Shown here one piece after another: positions 37,398-47,024 of a DNA stretch of 64,000 nucleotides. The notes below the pieces were generated by a model that worked only from the letters and a program-made list of their open reading frames with translations, did not search any database and was not told the origin of the DNA. The stretch comes from CAVRUF01 sp963716005 (GTDB lineage: Bacteria; Actinomycetota; Thermoleophilia; Gaiellales; Gaiellaceae), in NCBI GenBank assembly GCA_963716005.1, contig OY970285.1, positions 248,001-312,000 on the forward strand, written 5' to 3'. The position numbers were made by a program, and so were the translations under genes. How positions within the stretch are numbered: position 1 is the first letter of the stretch; every line of letters begins with the position of its first letter.

Positions 37398-38609
37398 ATG
37401 TCACGAACATCCGAGGAGATTCAGATCCGACGCCAGGCCAAGAAGCGTGCCGTTCGCCGTCGCCGGGGCACCGCCCTCGGCGGAGTCGTGCTCGCGCTCG
37501 TCGCGATCGGCATCTCGCTGCGCGCCGTCGTGGGCCCATCGGCCTCCGACGCGATGAAGCGCGCCGCCGAGGCGATCGGCGCGTCCGGGGACGCCGACGC
37601 CGCGGCCGCTCCGGCGGGGATCGGCCCCGGCCTGCCGCACGACGAGCTCATCGAGAAGACGATCTCCTTCGCCGCGGTCGGGGACATGGCGTTCAACGAC
37701 GACGGACGCCTCCCGAGCGACGGCACCGTCTACTTCAAGCCGCTCAAGGGCGCGCTCTCGACCGCGGACGTGACGATCGGGAACGTCGAGGGCACGCTCG
37801 CGACGGGCGGCTCCTCCAAGTGCGGGCCGAACGCCTCGCGCTACTGCTTCGCGTTCCGCGCGCCGCCGAAGTACGCGAAGGCGCTGCGCGCGTCGGGCTT
37901 CGACGTCGGCAACACCGCGAACAACCACGGTTTCGACTACGGGACGACGGGGCGCCAGCAGACGCTGAAGGCGCTCCGCAACGCCAAGGTGCGCCCGACC
38001 GGCGCCGGCACGGGCGCGACGCTCTTCCGGGCGGACGAAGTCCGCATCGCCGTCCTCGGGTTCGCGCCTCAGATCCCCAACTGGGACCTCCGCAACATCC
38101 CCGCGGCCGTGAAGAAGGTGAAGACCGCGGCGAAGCAGGCGGACATCGTCATCGTCACGTTCCACGGCGGGGCCGAGGGCGCCGACAAGCAGCACGTGAA
38201 GCCCGGCACCGAGATGTTCCTCGGGGAGAACCGCGGCAACCTGATCAAGTTCACGCACGACGTCGTCGACGCGGGCGCCGATCTCGTGGTCGGCCACGGC
38301 CCGCACGTCCTGCGCGCGATGGAGTGGCGTAAGGGCCGGCTGATCGCCTACAGCCTCGGCAACTTCGCGGGACACGACAGCCTCAACTGGGACGGCGTGC
38401 TCGGAGTCTCGGCGCTTCTCCGGGTCACGCTGCGCGGCGACGGGACCTGGGTGCAGGGGAAGGTCGTCCCCGTCCGCACCAACGGCGTGCCGAAGCGCGA
38501 CTCGAAGAAGGCCGCGCTGAAGTCGATCCGCAAGCTCTCGCAGGCCGACTTCGGGTCGCGCGGCGCGCGGATCCGCCAAACCGACGGCGTGATCCGCGCA
38601 CCGTCGTAG
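37398..38609 (+). CDS. CapA-family protein (poly-gamma-glutamate-type phosphoesterase fold)
   Basis: 403 residues, intact. Short cytoplasmic N-terminus (IRRQAKKRAVRRRRG), one signal-anchor helix (TALGGVVLALVAIGISLRAV), then the PGA_cap/metallophosphatase fold: SFAAVGDMAFNDDG, VTIGNVEGTLATGG, GNTANNHGFDYG, IVIVTFHGGAEG and LVVGHGPHVLRAMEWRKGRL. Members take part in capsule or poly-gamma-glutamate export or act as secreted phosphatases. No capBC neighbours, so the polymer role is not assured. ATG at 37398. Confidence 0.9.
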   Translation: MSRTSEEIQIRRQAKKRAVRRRRGTALGGVVLALVAIGISLRAVVGPSASDAMKRAAEAIGASGDADAAAAPAGIGPGLPHDELIEKTISFAAVGDMAFNDDGRLPSDGTVYFKPLKGALSTADVTIGNVEGTLATGGSSKCGPNASRYCFAFRAPPKYAKALRASGFDVGNTANNHGFDYGTTGRQQTLKALRNAKVRPTGAGTGATLFRADEVRIAVLGFAPQIPNWDLRNIPAAVKKVKTAAKQADIVIVTFHGGAEGADKQHVKPGTEMFLGENRGNLIKFTHDVVDAGADLVVGHGPHVLRAMEWRKGRLIAYSLGNFAGHDSLNWDGVLGVSALLRVTLRGDGTWVQGKVVPVRTNGVPKRDSKKAALKSIRKLSQADFGSRGARIRQTDGVIRAPS

Positions 38610-38683
38610 CTCGCGGGCGGCGAAAGCTCCACGCCCGCGACCTTCCCACAAGGAACCGCCCGGGCGCGCCCGAACTTGGCGAC

Positions 38684-39034
38684 GTGCGACCCCGAGTGCT
38701 CCTGCACCTCGAAGGCCTCGCCCTGTTCGCCGCGGCGGCGGTCGTCTACGTCGACCGCGACTACACGCTGTGGCTCGTGCTCGTCCTCTTCCTCGCGCCG
38801 GACCTCGGGCTGCTGGGTTACCTCGCCGGCCCGCGGATCGGCGCCGCGGTCTACAACGCGCTGCACACGACGACCGTTCCGATCGTGCTCGGAGTCGCTG
38901 CGCTGCTTACCGACTCGACACTGGGGATCGAGATCGCGCTCATCTGGCTCGCGCACATCGGCATCGACCGCGCCATCGGCTACGGGCTCAAGTACGAGGA
39001 CGCGCCGAAGCCGACGCATATGCAGCGCGTCTGA
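38684..39034 (+). CDS. DUF4260 family small membrane protein
   Basis: 116 residues with three or four membrane helices (FAAAAVVYVDRDYTLWLVLV, IGAAVYNALHTTTVPIVLGV). LFLAPDLGLLGYLAGPRIGA and WLAHIGIDRAIGYGLKYEDA are the family signatures. Function unknown. Start is GTG at 38684. Lies alone between capA and small genes. Confidence 0.85.
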   Translation: MRPRVLLHLEGLALFAAAAVVYVDRDYTLWLVLVLFLAPDLGLLGYLAGPRIGAAVYNALHTTTVPIVLGVAALLTDSTLGIEIALIWLAHIGIDRAIGYGLKYEDAPKPTHMQRV

Positions 39035-39066
39035 CCTTTTCCGCTGCCCGGCGTCCTAGTGAGGGC

Positions 39067-39222
39067 ATGAGCGGCTTTCGACTCGATCTCGCTTCGAAGT
39101 TCAACACTCTCGGCCGGGCCGGTGCTGCGGCGCGGCAGGACAAGGACGCGCCGCCCTCCGAGGAGGGCCTGGCCGAGAACCCGCCGCCTGACGAAGACGA
39201 CGATCACGACGCAGCTGCCTAG
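39067..39222 (+). CDS. Small acidic hypothetical protein
   Basis: 51 residues (MSGFRLDLASKFNTLGRAGA, ending ENPPPDEDDDHDAAA). ATG at 39067 follows GTGAGGGC. No known domain and a strongly acidic tail. It precedes the aminotransferase by 6 bases, so it may be a real small gene in that transcript. Support is only start signal and position. Confidence 0.45.
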   Translation: MSGFRLDLASKFNTLGRAGAAARQDKDAPPSEEGLAENPPPDEDDDHDAAA

Positions 39223-39228
39223 CCGTCG

Positions 39229-40562
39229 ATGACCGACGTCAAGCTCGATCGCCGGACCGCCCTGGTCTCGGCGGGAGCGACGCTGGCCGCATTGGCCGCG
39301 GGTGGATGTTCGCTCGGGAAGGACGAGAAGACCGCGGCGGCCGCTGCGACCACGACGGCGAAGGCGCCCGAGGGCTGGAAGGGCGTGCGCGGCCTCTTCG
39401 AGCTCGACCCGGAGATGGTGCACCTGACGACGTTCGTCTTCGCCGCGCATCCCAAGCCCGTGCGCGACGCGATCGAGAAGCACCGCGCCGGGTTCGACAA
39501 GAACCCGGCTGTCTACCTCCGCGAGACGGAGCCGGGCATCGAGGAGGCCGCTCGCCAGGCGGCCGCCGACTACCTGGAGTCCGGCCCGGAGCAGGTCGCG
39601 CTCACCGACTCGACCACGATGGGCCTCGGGCTCGTCTACTCGAGCCTGCGGCTGAAGGAGGGGGAGGAGGTCGTGACGACGGAGCACGACTTCTACTCCA
39701 CGCACGAGTCGCTGCGGCTGCGCGCCGAGCGCGACGGCGCCAAGGTGCGGCGGTTGAGGCTCTACGACGACCCGGCCGACGCCTCGGTCGACCAGATCGT
39801 CTCGACCCTGCGCGACGGCCTGGGCCCGAAGACGCGCTGCCTCGCGATCACGTGGGTGCATTCCGGGACGGGCGTGAAGCTCCCGGTGCGCGAGATCGCC
39901 GACGTGGTCGCGAGGCCAACGACGGCCGCGTGAGGAGGAGAGGATCCTGCTCGCGGTCGACGGCGTTCACGGGTTCGGAAACCAGGACGCCTCGCCCGAG
40001 GATCTCGGCGCGGACATCCTCGTCTCGGGCTGCCACAAGTGGCTCTTCGGCCCGCGCGGCACCGGCTTCGTCTGGGCGGCAGGCGCCCGCGTGGGAGCGC
40101 CTGCATCCGACGATCCCGTCGTTCGACATGGCCCCGATCCTCGGCTGGCTCGGCTTCGGAACCGATCCGGGACAGCCCGGGCCCGTCAACAGCCCGGGCG
40201 GCTACCACTCGTTCGAGCACCGCTGGGCGCTCACCGAGGCGTTCGCCCTCCACGCGGGGCTCGGCCGCAGCGAGGTCGCCGCCCGCACCAAGGAGCTCGC
40301 GACCCGCCTGAAGGAAGGCCTTTCGGAGAACTCGCAGGTCACGCTCGCGACGCCGATTGATCCCGAGCTCTCCGCCGGCCTCGTCTGCCTGGATGCGGGC
40401 GGCCGGGAGCCGGGCGAGATCGTCGATCTCCTCCGCGAGGAGCACCAGGTCGTGGCGAGCGTGACGCCGTACGCGACCGAGTACGTCCGCTTCGGGCCGA
40501 GCATCGTCAATTCCGAGGAGGACGTGGACGCGGCCGTGGCCGCCGTCAACGAGATCCTCTGA
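39229..40562 (+). CDS. Exported class-V aminotransferase-like PLP enzyme (Tat lipoprotein signal; two frame breaks)
   Basis: Starts MTDVKLDRRTALVSAG with a twin Arg followed by a hydrophobic stretch and Cys27 in AALAAGGC, a Tat lipoprotein signal. The enzyme is a fold-type I class V aminotransferase (isopenicillin-N-epimerase/cysteine-desulfurase relatives): VALTDSTTMGLGLVYSSLRL, EHDFYSTHESLRLRAERDG, LAITWVHSGTGVKLPV. After a break near 39930 LLAVDGVHGFGNQDA and SGCHKWLFGPRGTGF with the PLP lysine follow. After another near 40090 come HPTIPSFDMAPILGWLGFGT and YHSFEHRWALTEAFALHAGL. About 440 residues. Tat export fits folding with cofactor before transport. Substrate unknown. Confidence 0.8.
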
Positions 40563-40612
40563 ACGTAGTCTCTCGGCGTGCCGACCTCCGGTCACGACGA
40601 GCCGTTCTCTTC

Positions 40613-42171
40613 GTGCTCCTGGTCGGCGTGGGCGCGGTGCTGGTGCTCTCGCGGGTCGTCCGGACCCGTACTCGATCCTCTTCGTGCTCGGCGGGCTTGC
40701 GCTCGGGTTCTTCCCGGGGCTGCCGGACATCGAGCTCGAGCCGGAGATCGTCTTCGTCGCCTTCCTCCCGCCGCTGCTCTATGCGGCCGCGTACTTCACG
40801 TCGCTGCGCGAGCTTCGGACGAACATCGAGCCGATCGCGTCTCTCCGTCGGGCTCGTCCTGGTCGACGATGGTCGCGGTCGCCGTGGTCGCGCACGCGGT
40901 CGTGGACGGGATGCCGTGGGCGGCGGCGTTCACGCTCGGCGCGATCGTCTCGCCGACCGATCCGATCGCCGCGTCCACGATCGCCAAGCGGCTCGGCGTC
41001 AACCGGCGCGTCGTCTCGATCGTCGAGGGCGAGTCGCTGATCAACGACGGAACGGCGCTCGTCGCCTACAAGTTCGCCGTCGCCGCCGTCATCACCGGAG
41101 CGTTCTCGCTGGCCGAGGCGAGCCTCGAGTTCGTCTGGAACGTGGTCGGCGGCATCGCGATCGGCCTCATCGTCGCGTACGGCATCCGCCAGGTTCGCAA
41201 GCGGATCAACCATCCGCCGACGGAGATCGCGATCGCGCTCCTCAGCGGCTACCTCGGCTTCCTGCCGGGCGAGTGCGCTCGGCGTGTCGGGCGTCCTGGC
41301 CGCTGTGGTGGTCGGCATCTACATGGGCTGGTACACGCCGGAGCTGACCGACGCGGAGACCCGCCTTCAGGGCGTGGCCGTGTGGGAGATCGTCTCCTTC
41401 GTCCCTGAACGCGGTGCTCTTCGGGCTCGTCGGCTTGCAGCTGCCGGCCGTGCTCGACTCGCTCGACGGCTACTCGACGCTGGAGCTGCTCGGCTACGCG
41501 GCGGCCGTCGTGTCGCCGTGACGGCCGTGCGCTTCGCGTTCGTCTTTCCGTACGCGGGCATGGTGCGCATGATGCAAGTGCGCCGGGGCACGCGGTACGT
41601 CTACAAGTGGCGCAACACGACGCTGATCTCCTGGATGGGGATGCGCGGGGCGGTGTCGCTCGCCGCGGCCCTCGCGCTCCCGTTCACGACGGACGCGGGG
41701 GAGCCATTCCCGTTCCGCAGCCTGATCGTGTTCCTGACGTTCTGCGTGATCCTCGCGACGCTCGTGCTCCAGGGGCTCACGCTGCCGCGCCTGATCCTCG
41801 CGCTGCAGCTCCCCGCGGACGTGGAGGAGGAGCGCGAGGAGATCGAGGCCCGCCTCGCCGCCGCCGACGCCGCGGTCTCGCGCCTGGACGAGCTCGAGGG
41901 AGAGGACTGGGTGAACGAGGACACGGTCGACCGGCTCCGCCGCTTCTACGCGTTCAGGCGGCGCCGCTTCGAGCTGCGCCTGGACGACGAAGACGAAGAC
42001 GACGACGGCATCGAAGAGCGCTCGCAGTCGTACCAGCGCCTGCAGCGAGAGCTCCTGAACGCCGAGCGCACCGCCCTGCGAGACCTCCAGCGCCGGCGCG
42101 TCATCTCGGACGACGTGATGGCGCGAGTCCAGCGCGAGCTCGACCTGGAGGACACGAGACTCGACATCTGA
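40613..42171 (+). CDS. Na+/H+ antiporter, CPA1 (NhaP-like) family (multiple frame breaks)
   Basis: Membrane exchanger of Na+ or K+ for H+. Segments rejoin in order: LLVGVGAVLVLSRVV, DPYSILFVLGGLALGFFPGL, FVAFLPPLLYAAAYFTSLRE, AFTLGAIVSPTDPIAASTIA, SIVEGESLINDGTALVAYKF (exchange-site acidic residues), GVSGVLAAVVVGIYMGWYTP, LFGLVGLQLPAVLDSL and ISWMGMRGAVSLAAALALPF. A ~130-residue charged cytoplasmic tail follows, with EEEREEIEARLAAADAAVSR and an acidic run. Frame changes near 40660, 40850, 41275, 41405 and 41515. Start is approximate (GTG 40613). About 520 residues. Confidence 0.85.
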
Positions 42172-42194
42172 GCCCCGCTAGAATGAGGCCTCGC

Positions 42195-42267
<73 letters not shown>

Positions 42268-42270
42268 TCC

Positions 42271-42316
42271 CCGACCGAAAGTCTCGCCCGCTCCGCGGGC
42301 ATGCGACTTTGGTCGG
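42271..42316 (+). terminator. Long two-part hairpin after tRNA-Ala
   Basis: Outer arms CCGACCGAAAGTC and GACTTTGGTCGG with an inner GCCCGC / GCGGGC pair (42286-42300), starting 4 bases after the tRNA, then TATT. Likely its terminator. Confidence 0.6.
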
Positions 42317-42441
42317 TATTGCTGTCTCGGAGGGCCGACGTGAGCCGCGCCCGTATGCGGGTCGCGGGCAGTGATGTGGGCAAATGCAAACGTGACCCGC
42401 TAGTCCTGCGGGAATGTCGCTTGACGCGGAACGACGACGCG

Positions 42442-43380
42442 CTACCTAAAAGCACGGGCGATCGCATCCACGATCTCTTTGGCGCTTGTCCGCTGTCGGA
42501 CGTGACCGACAGATGTACCCGCGTACAGCGCCATCGCGTCGATCTCCCCAGCGGTACTGCTCGTCGGCTGTGCGTCGCTGTAGCGCACGATTGGCGAGCC
42601 GTCGCGGGTGGCGACGACCTCGCCCTCGCCACCGCGTGCCCCGTGTGGGAGACGACCGGCCAATCCCAGCTCGTATACGTGTCATTTCGAAGAACGCGAT
42701 GGGGCGCATCCTGCCAACCGACGTCGAAGAAGGTTTGTGAGCACCGTGTCCGACTCGGCCGCGTGCAACAGGCGGTCGACGTACACGGGATGTACGTCTG
42801 CCTCACGTGCGACGAGGAACGCGGTGCCGCAGGCGACGGCATCAGCGCCCGCCTCGAGGGCGGCTCGAGCGCCTGGGCCGTTGCCGATACCTCCCGCCGC
42901 CACGATCGGGAGCTCGAGAGAGGCTCGGATCTGGTGGAGCAGCTCCACGAGTGGCGTCGTGTCCTGCACGTGGCCACCAGCCTCAATGCCCTGGGCGATC
43001 ACGATGTCCGCCCCCTGCTCGGCAGCCTCGACAGCTGACGCGACGTCACCGACTTGAACGAGTACTACGGCACCGCTCTCGCGTGCTCGCCCAATCAGCT
43101 CGGCATCGATGCCCCATGAGAAGGAGACAAACCGCGTGCCCTCGTCGAGGGCGACGTCGAGTCGCTCTTCCTGGTCGAAGGCCAATACCAGGTTCACGCA
43201 GTAGCCCACACCGGCGGCTGCGTGAACATCGTGTAGCTGACGCCGAAGCGCCTCTGGTTCCGTCCAGGAAGCGGCGAGTGTTCCGAGAGCGCCGGCGCCA
43301 GACACCGCGTTCACGAGTTCCGGCGTCGTGGCCGGCCCGATCGGAGCCTGCATGACAGGCACCTTCCAGGGAACCCGCAT
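42442..43380 (-). CDS. Nitronate monooxygenase / FMN-dependent enoyl-reductase-like TIM barrel (two frame breaks)
   Basis: About 310 residues. ATG at 43380 gives MRVPWKVPVMQAPIGPATTP. FMN-barrel features are VSGAGALGTLAASWTEPEAL, VSFSWGIDAELIGRARESGA, IVIAQGIEAGGHVQ (conserved His), LPIVAAGGIGNGPGARAAL and DAVACGTAFLVAREADVHP. The frame changes near 42735 (LTNL continues FDVGWQDAPHRVLRNDTY) and near 42660 (WAGRLPHGARGGEGEV), ending AKEIVDAIARAFR. Members oxidise nitronates (2-nitropropane dioxygenase group) or act as FabK-like reductases; the QGIEAGGH motif favours the nitronate group. Confidence 0.82.
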
Positions 43381-43413
43381 CGGGCAAGCGTAGTGACGCC
43401 TAGTTGTGGTTGC

Positions 43414-43537
43414 GGTGTCAGGTCTTGCCTCGTGGAGCGAGAAGCGCAGTCGCGAAGCTCCCCCGGCTGAGCCATGGCGCTCGGCGCTGTCGGCGTGGGC
43501 TCTGGGCTTGGAGTGCGCTAGCGCAAGACCTGACACC
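43414..43537. repeat. REP/MITE-like element with perfect 15-bp terminal inverted repeats
   Basis: GGTGTCAGGTCTTGC at 43414-43428 and its exact reverse complement at 43523-43537 enclose 94 bases without an ORF. It lies in the gap between the nitronate monooxygenase start and the PD40 gene. The size and the complete arms suggest a non-autonomous mobile repeat. I recall similar GTGTCAGGTCTTGC palindromes next to REP-associated (Y1) transposases in related bacteria, but no transposase is in this window. Confidence 0.65.
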
Positions 43538-43635
43538 CGGCCGCATGACGACTCGCGTCGGATTCTCCGTCTCCGACAGGGCCGTGAGCCGCCGCCGGCA
43601 AAGCCGTCAAGGTGTCCGAACAAGGGACGGCTAGA

Positions 43636-43654
43636 GCCCGCGCGGATAGCGGGC
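43636..43654 (-). terminator. Short hairpin downstream of the PD40 gene
   Basis: GCCCGC / GCGGGC with a 7-base loop, 30 bases after the PD40 stop on the minus strand. No T-run, so weak. Confidence 0.35.
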
Positions 43655-43683
43655 CCTAGCTCCTTCCGACTAACCGGGATGCC

Positions 43684-44634
43684 TCAGTGGTGCGTGTGGC
43701 CGGTCTTCTTCCGTGTCGTCACGTAGATGTCGCCGATGCCCTCCGGGCCGGGGGAACGCCCGAAGAGGAGCTGCCGCGCGTTTCGCGAGAGCGAAGGACG
43801 CGTCTCGGCAGCCGCCGTGTTCACCGCCGCGCCCAGATTGACTGCGACCGACCACGGGTGGTGGATGCTTCGCCGCGTCGCGGCCCAGATGTCCTGGCCG
43901 CCGAGCGTGCCCGTGCGGTTCGAGGAGAAGACGACCTCGAGCCCGTCCTTCCGCACGTTCGGCTGGATGTCGTTCGCCGCCGGGTCGTTCAACCCCGTCA
44001 CGGCCGTGGCCGGCCCGAAGCCCCAGCCGGCGAAGCCCTTGCTGACGAAGATGTCGCCCGGGACCGCCGCAGAGCTCCGCGAGAAGTAGAGCTGCGGAAT
44101 CCAACTGGCCGTTACGTACGAGGGGCCCTGCTCGTCGAGCTCGCTGTTCGGGCCGTCGGGCGCGCAGCCGAGGTTCTGCGGCTCGCTCCAGCCGTGCTTC
44201 CGGCTGTAGCGGGTGAAGTAGATGTCCCCCAGCCCGCAGCTGCCCGGGAGCGCCTCCCTGCTCACGAAGAAGAGGCCGCCGTTTCTGACCGGTGTCGGAC
44301 AGAAGTCGTCCGCTGCCGAGTTGACGGGCTCGCCGAGGTTCTCGGGTGCGCTCCACGGGGCGTGGCGGTTCGGCCGGTGGGCGACCCAGATGTCGAGCAG
44401 GCCCTTCCCGCCCGGACGGTTCGAGGCCATGTAGAGGCTGCGCCCGTCGGGTGACTGGATCGGGCACCCGTCCTGGGACGGCGTGTTCAGCTCTGGGCTG
44501 TTGCCGTCGATCTCGTCGATCTTCTGGGCCGGTTCCCAGGCCGAGTACTGCTGCTGCCCCGCCTGGGCCGCCACCGTGAGAGATGCCGCTCCCACGAGCG
44601 CGGCCAGCAGAGCCAGTTTCGTCCTCATGCTCAT
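43684..44634 (-). CDS. Secreted PD40/TolB-like beta-propeller protein
   Basis: About 316 residues. Signal peptide RTKLALLAALVGAASLTVAA ends AQAGQQQ. The mature protein has repeated PD40 blades: SPELNTPSQDGCPIQSPDGR / SLYMASNRPGG, DFCPTPVRNGGLFFVSREAL, WIPQLYFSRSSAAVPGDIFV, NDIQPNVRKDGLEVVFSSNR and ETRPSLSRNARQLLFGRSPG, five to six in all. Each carries a D(I)xV/Y strand. No enzyme domain, so likely a binding or scaffolding protein outside the cell. ATG at 44634 (or 44628) follows AGCAGGAC. Divergent from the SARP regulator gene. Confidence 0.85.
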   Translation of the reverse strand: MSMRTKLALLAALVGAASLTVAAQAGQQQYSAWEPAQKIDEIDGNSPELNTPSQDGCPIQSPDGRSLYMASNRPGGKGLLDIWVAHRPNRHAPWSAPENLGEPVNSAADDFCPTPVRNGGLFFVSREALPGSCGLGDIYFTRYSRKHGWSEPQNLGCAPDGPNSELDEQGPSYVTASWIPQLYFSRSSAAVPGDIFVSKGFAGWGFGPATAVTGLNDPAANDIQPNVRKDGLEVVFSSNRTGTLGGQDIWAATRRSIHHPWSVAVNLGAAVNTAAAETRPSLSRNARQLLFGRSPGPEGIGDIYVTTRKKTGHTHH

Positions 44635-44732
44635 GTCCTGCTCCCTTCCGTCGTGCGGTTGCAGTTGACGGACGGGAGAGTCACAGTGGGTCGTGTGACG
44701 GCGCGTGTGACCAGGGGAGGCCTCAAATCGGA

Positions 44733-46540
44733 CTGAGCATCCAGTTACTCGGACCGCCCAGGATGGAACGCGGCGGGGCGCCGGTCGATCCGCCGCGGGG
44801 CAACAAGGCGTGGGGACTGCTCGTCTATCTGCTGCGCACGCGGCTGCCGCCCTCACGCGAGCGGTTGGCGAACCTTCTCTTTCCGGAGGCGGACGATCCG
44901 TTGGGGACGCTCCGCTGGACGCTCTCGGCGCTTCGCCGCAGCCTGGGCGAGGACGCCGAGCTCGGGGGAGATCCGGTGCGCTTGACGCTGCGCCCGGGAA
45001 CGTTCGTGGACGTCGACGTCCTCAGTCGCGGCTCCTGGATGGAGGCCGCCGCGCTGCCCGGGCTCGGCCACGAGCTCGTGGACGGCCTCGGCTTCCGGTC
45101 GAGCCCGGGCTTCGAGATGTGGCTCGAGAGCGAGCGCCGCCATGTGGCGGGAACGACGAGCGCCGTCCTCCACCAGGCTTCACTCGCTCTGCTCGCGCGC
45201 GGGGACCTCGAGGCCGCGGCGCGGTACGCATCCGAGCTCGTGCGGCTCAATCCCTACGACGAAAACGCCCACGTCCTGCTCGTCCGCTGCCTGAGTGCCG
45301 CGGGCGACCACGAGGGTGCGGCGCGCCGGGCGGAGGCCTGCACAGGAGCTTTTCCGCCGGGAGATGGGCCTCGACCCGAGCGCCGCGCTTCGCGCGGCGG
45401 CCGAGACGACCGAGGCTCCGGTCGAGACGCGCGTCTCGGGACGCGCTGCAGTCCTGGCGCAGGTCGAGGCGGGTGAAGCCGCTCTCGCCGCCGGCGCGGT
45501 CGAGGCGGGCATCCAGCGCGTGCGGGGTGCCGTTGCGGCCGCCCGGAGGATCGAGGATCTCGAGCTCCTGGCCAGGGCGCTCGTGGCCCTGGGCGGCGCA
45601 CTCGTCCACTCCGCGCGCGGCACGGACGAGGAGGGCGCCGCGGCGCTCCACGAAGGGACGACGATCGCCGAGGCAGTGGGTCGCGACGACATCGCTGCGA
45701 CGGGATGGCGAGAGATCAGCTGGGTGCAGTTCCTTCGCGCCCAGTACGAGCGGGCCGAGGAATCGCTGGCGCGGACCGAGGAGCTCGCCGGCGGGCGCAA
45801 CGAAGATCTCGCCTGGGTGGACATGACCCGCGGCGCTTCCCGACACGACACCGGTGACCATGCGGCGGCCGGGGAGCTGCTCCGCTCGGGTGTCGAACGC
45901 GCGAGGCAGCTTCCTTCAGGCCAGCCGCTCGCCATGGCCCTGACCATGCTCGGTCGCTACCACCTTCTGCGAGGCGAGATCGAGGATGCGGTCCATGTGC
46001 TGGATCAGGCTCTGGACGAAATCGACGCTCGCGGGATGACGGCGTTCGTCTCGTGGCCGGAGTCCTTCCGCGCCGAGGTCGATCTCGCCCTCGGCGACGT
46101 GGACACCGCGGAAGCGCGCTTCGAGCACGCTTTTGCCATCGGCTGCCAGGTCGGCGACGCCTGCTGGGAGAGCATCGGCCTCCGCGGGCTGGGCCTGGTC
46201 GCCGAGGCGCGGGGGGACGTGAACCGCGCACTCGACCTGCTCGTCGATGCGCCGAAGCTGTGTCGCCGCCTTCCCGACACGTACCTCTGGATCGAGACCT
46301 ACGCTCTCGATGCTCTCTGCGCCGTTGGCGGTCGAGCATGGGGCCGAGTCTGCGCCGCGCTGGATCGACGAGCTCGAGGCGAACGCCGCGCGACGGGGCA
46401 TCCGGGAGCTCCTGCTGCACGCGACTGTCTACCGAGCGCGGCTGGGAGAGCCCGGCGCGCTCGACGCCGCTCGGTCGCTCGCCGCGGAGATCGACAATCC
46501 GGCGCTGGACGATCTCTTCTTCGTGGCGCGATCGGCGTAA
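44733..46540 (+). CDS. SARP/BTAD-family transcriptional regulator with TPR domain (two frame breaks)
   Basis: Opens with SIQLLGPPRMERGGAPVDPP then RGNKAWGLLVYLL, the winged-helix DNA-binding half of SARP activators. A BTAD helical domain (LARGDLEAAARYASELVRLN, PYDENAHVLLVRCLSAAGDH) follows. After a break near 45345, the frame runs QELFRREMGLDPSAALRAAA and about 350 residues of TPR-like helices (LGRYHLLRGEIEDAVHVLDQ). A second break near 46325 leads to LAVEHGAESAPRWIDELEAN and the stop. No NB-ARC ATPase. The best start is CTG at 44733, behind GGGGAGG at 44714-44720; ATG 44763 would cut into the DNA-binding domain. May control the divergent PD40 gene. Confidence 0.82.
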
Positions 46541-46561
46541 GGCCGGCTCCGGGCTCCGCGG

Positions 46562-47013
46562 CTACGAGACGAACGCTTTCCGCACATTGGCGGCTGTCCA
46601 CGTGACGCTGCCGTGTGGCCTTCTTATCCCCTTGCGGTTCAGGTCCTCGGCGATCTCCTCGAGTGACATCCCTTTCTCGAGCATCCGCCTGATCCTCATG
46701 CGCCAGCCATAGTCCTCGCGGTTGCAGAGCACGTGTGCGAGCCGGACGTTCCAGCGGACAAGATGTCCACCGTCCGCCTTGAGCTTGGGGTAATGGTCCG
46801 GCGGAGGGTGACCAGGCCGCAAGAGGCGTGGATCTCGGGTCGAAATAGCCCCGCCCTTTCGTGGCAATAGCACTTGGGCATTTCGCAGCGGAGTTCGACG
46901 ATCTGGCCACGTTGCGCCATCTGAACGAGGACACCGCGTGTGCCGAGCGCTCGTAGTCGGTCTGCGAGCGTGTCTCCCACGGTCGCTTCAGGGCTTATCG
47001 TTCTTGGCGTCAC
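46562..47013 (-). CDS. HNH-like protein with recombinase-type HTH tail (one frame break)
   Basis: About 150 residues. ATG at 47013; N-terminus TISPEATVGDTLADRLRALG, then VQMAQRGQIVELRCEMPKCY with a Cys cluster (CEMPKCYC). After a break near 46810 comes PDHYPKLKADGGHLVRWNVR / LAHVLCNREDYGWRMRIR. DHxxxK..GG....NVRLAHVLCN resembles an HNH/zinc-finger nuclease core. The last 40 residues (MLEKGMSLEEIAEDLNRKGI, RRPHGSVTWTAANVRKAF) match the helical DNA-binding segment seen after serine recombinase domains, but no resolvase catalytic domain is present. I believe similar proteins recur in Thermoleophilia. Role unknown; nucleic-acid binding or cleavage is inferred. Confidence 0.6.
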
Positions 47014-47024
47014 GCCTGTTCTCC

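Noticed and set aside
46562..47013. Intact serine recombinase or integrase
   Set aside because: No resolvase catalytic domain or catalytic Ser region; only the DNA-binding tail type is seen.
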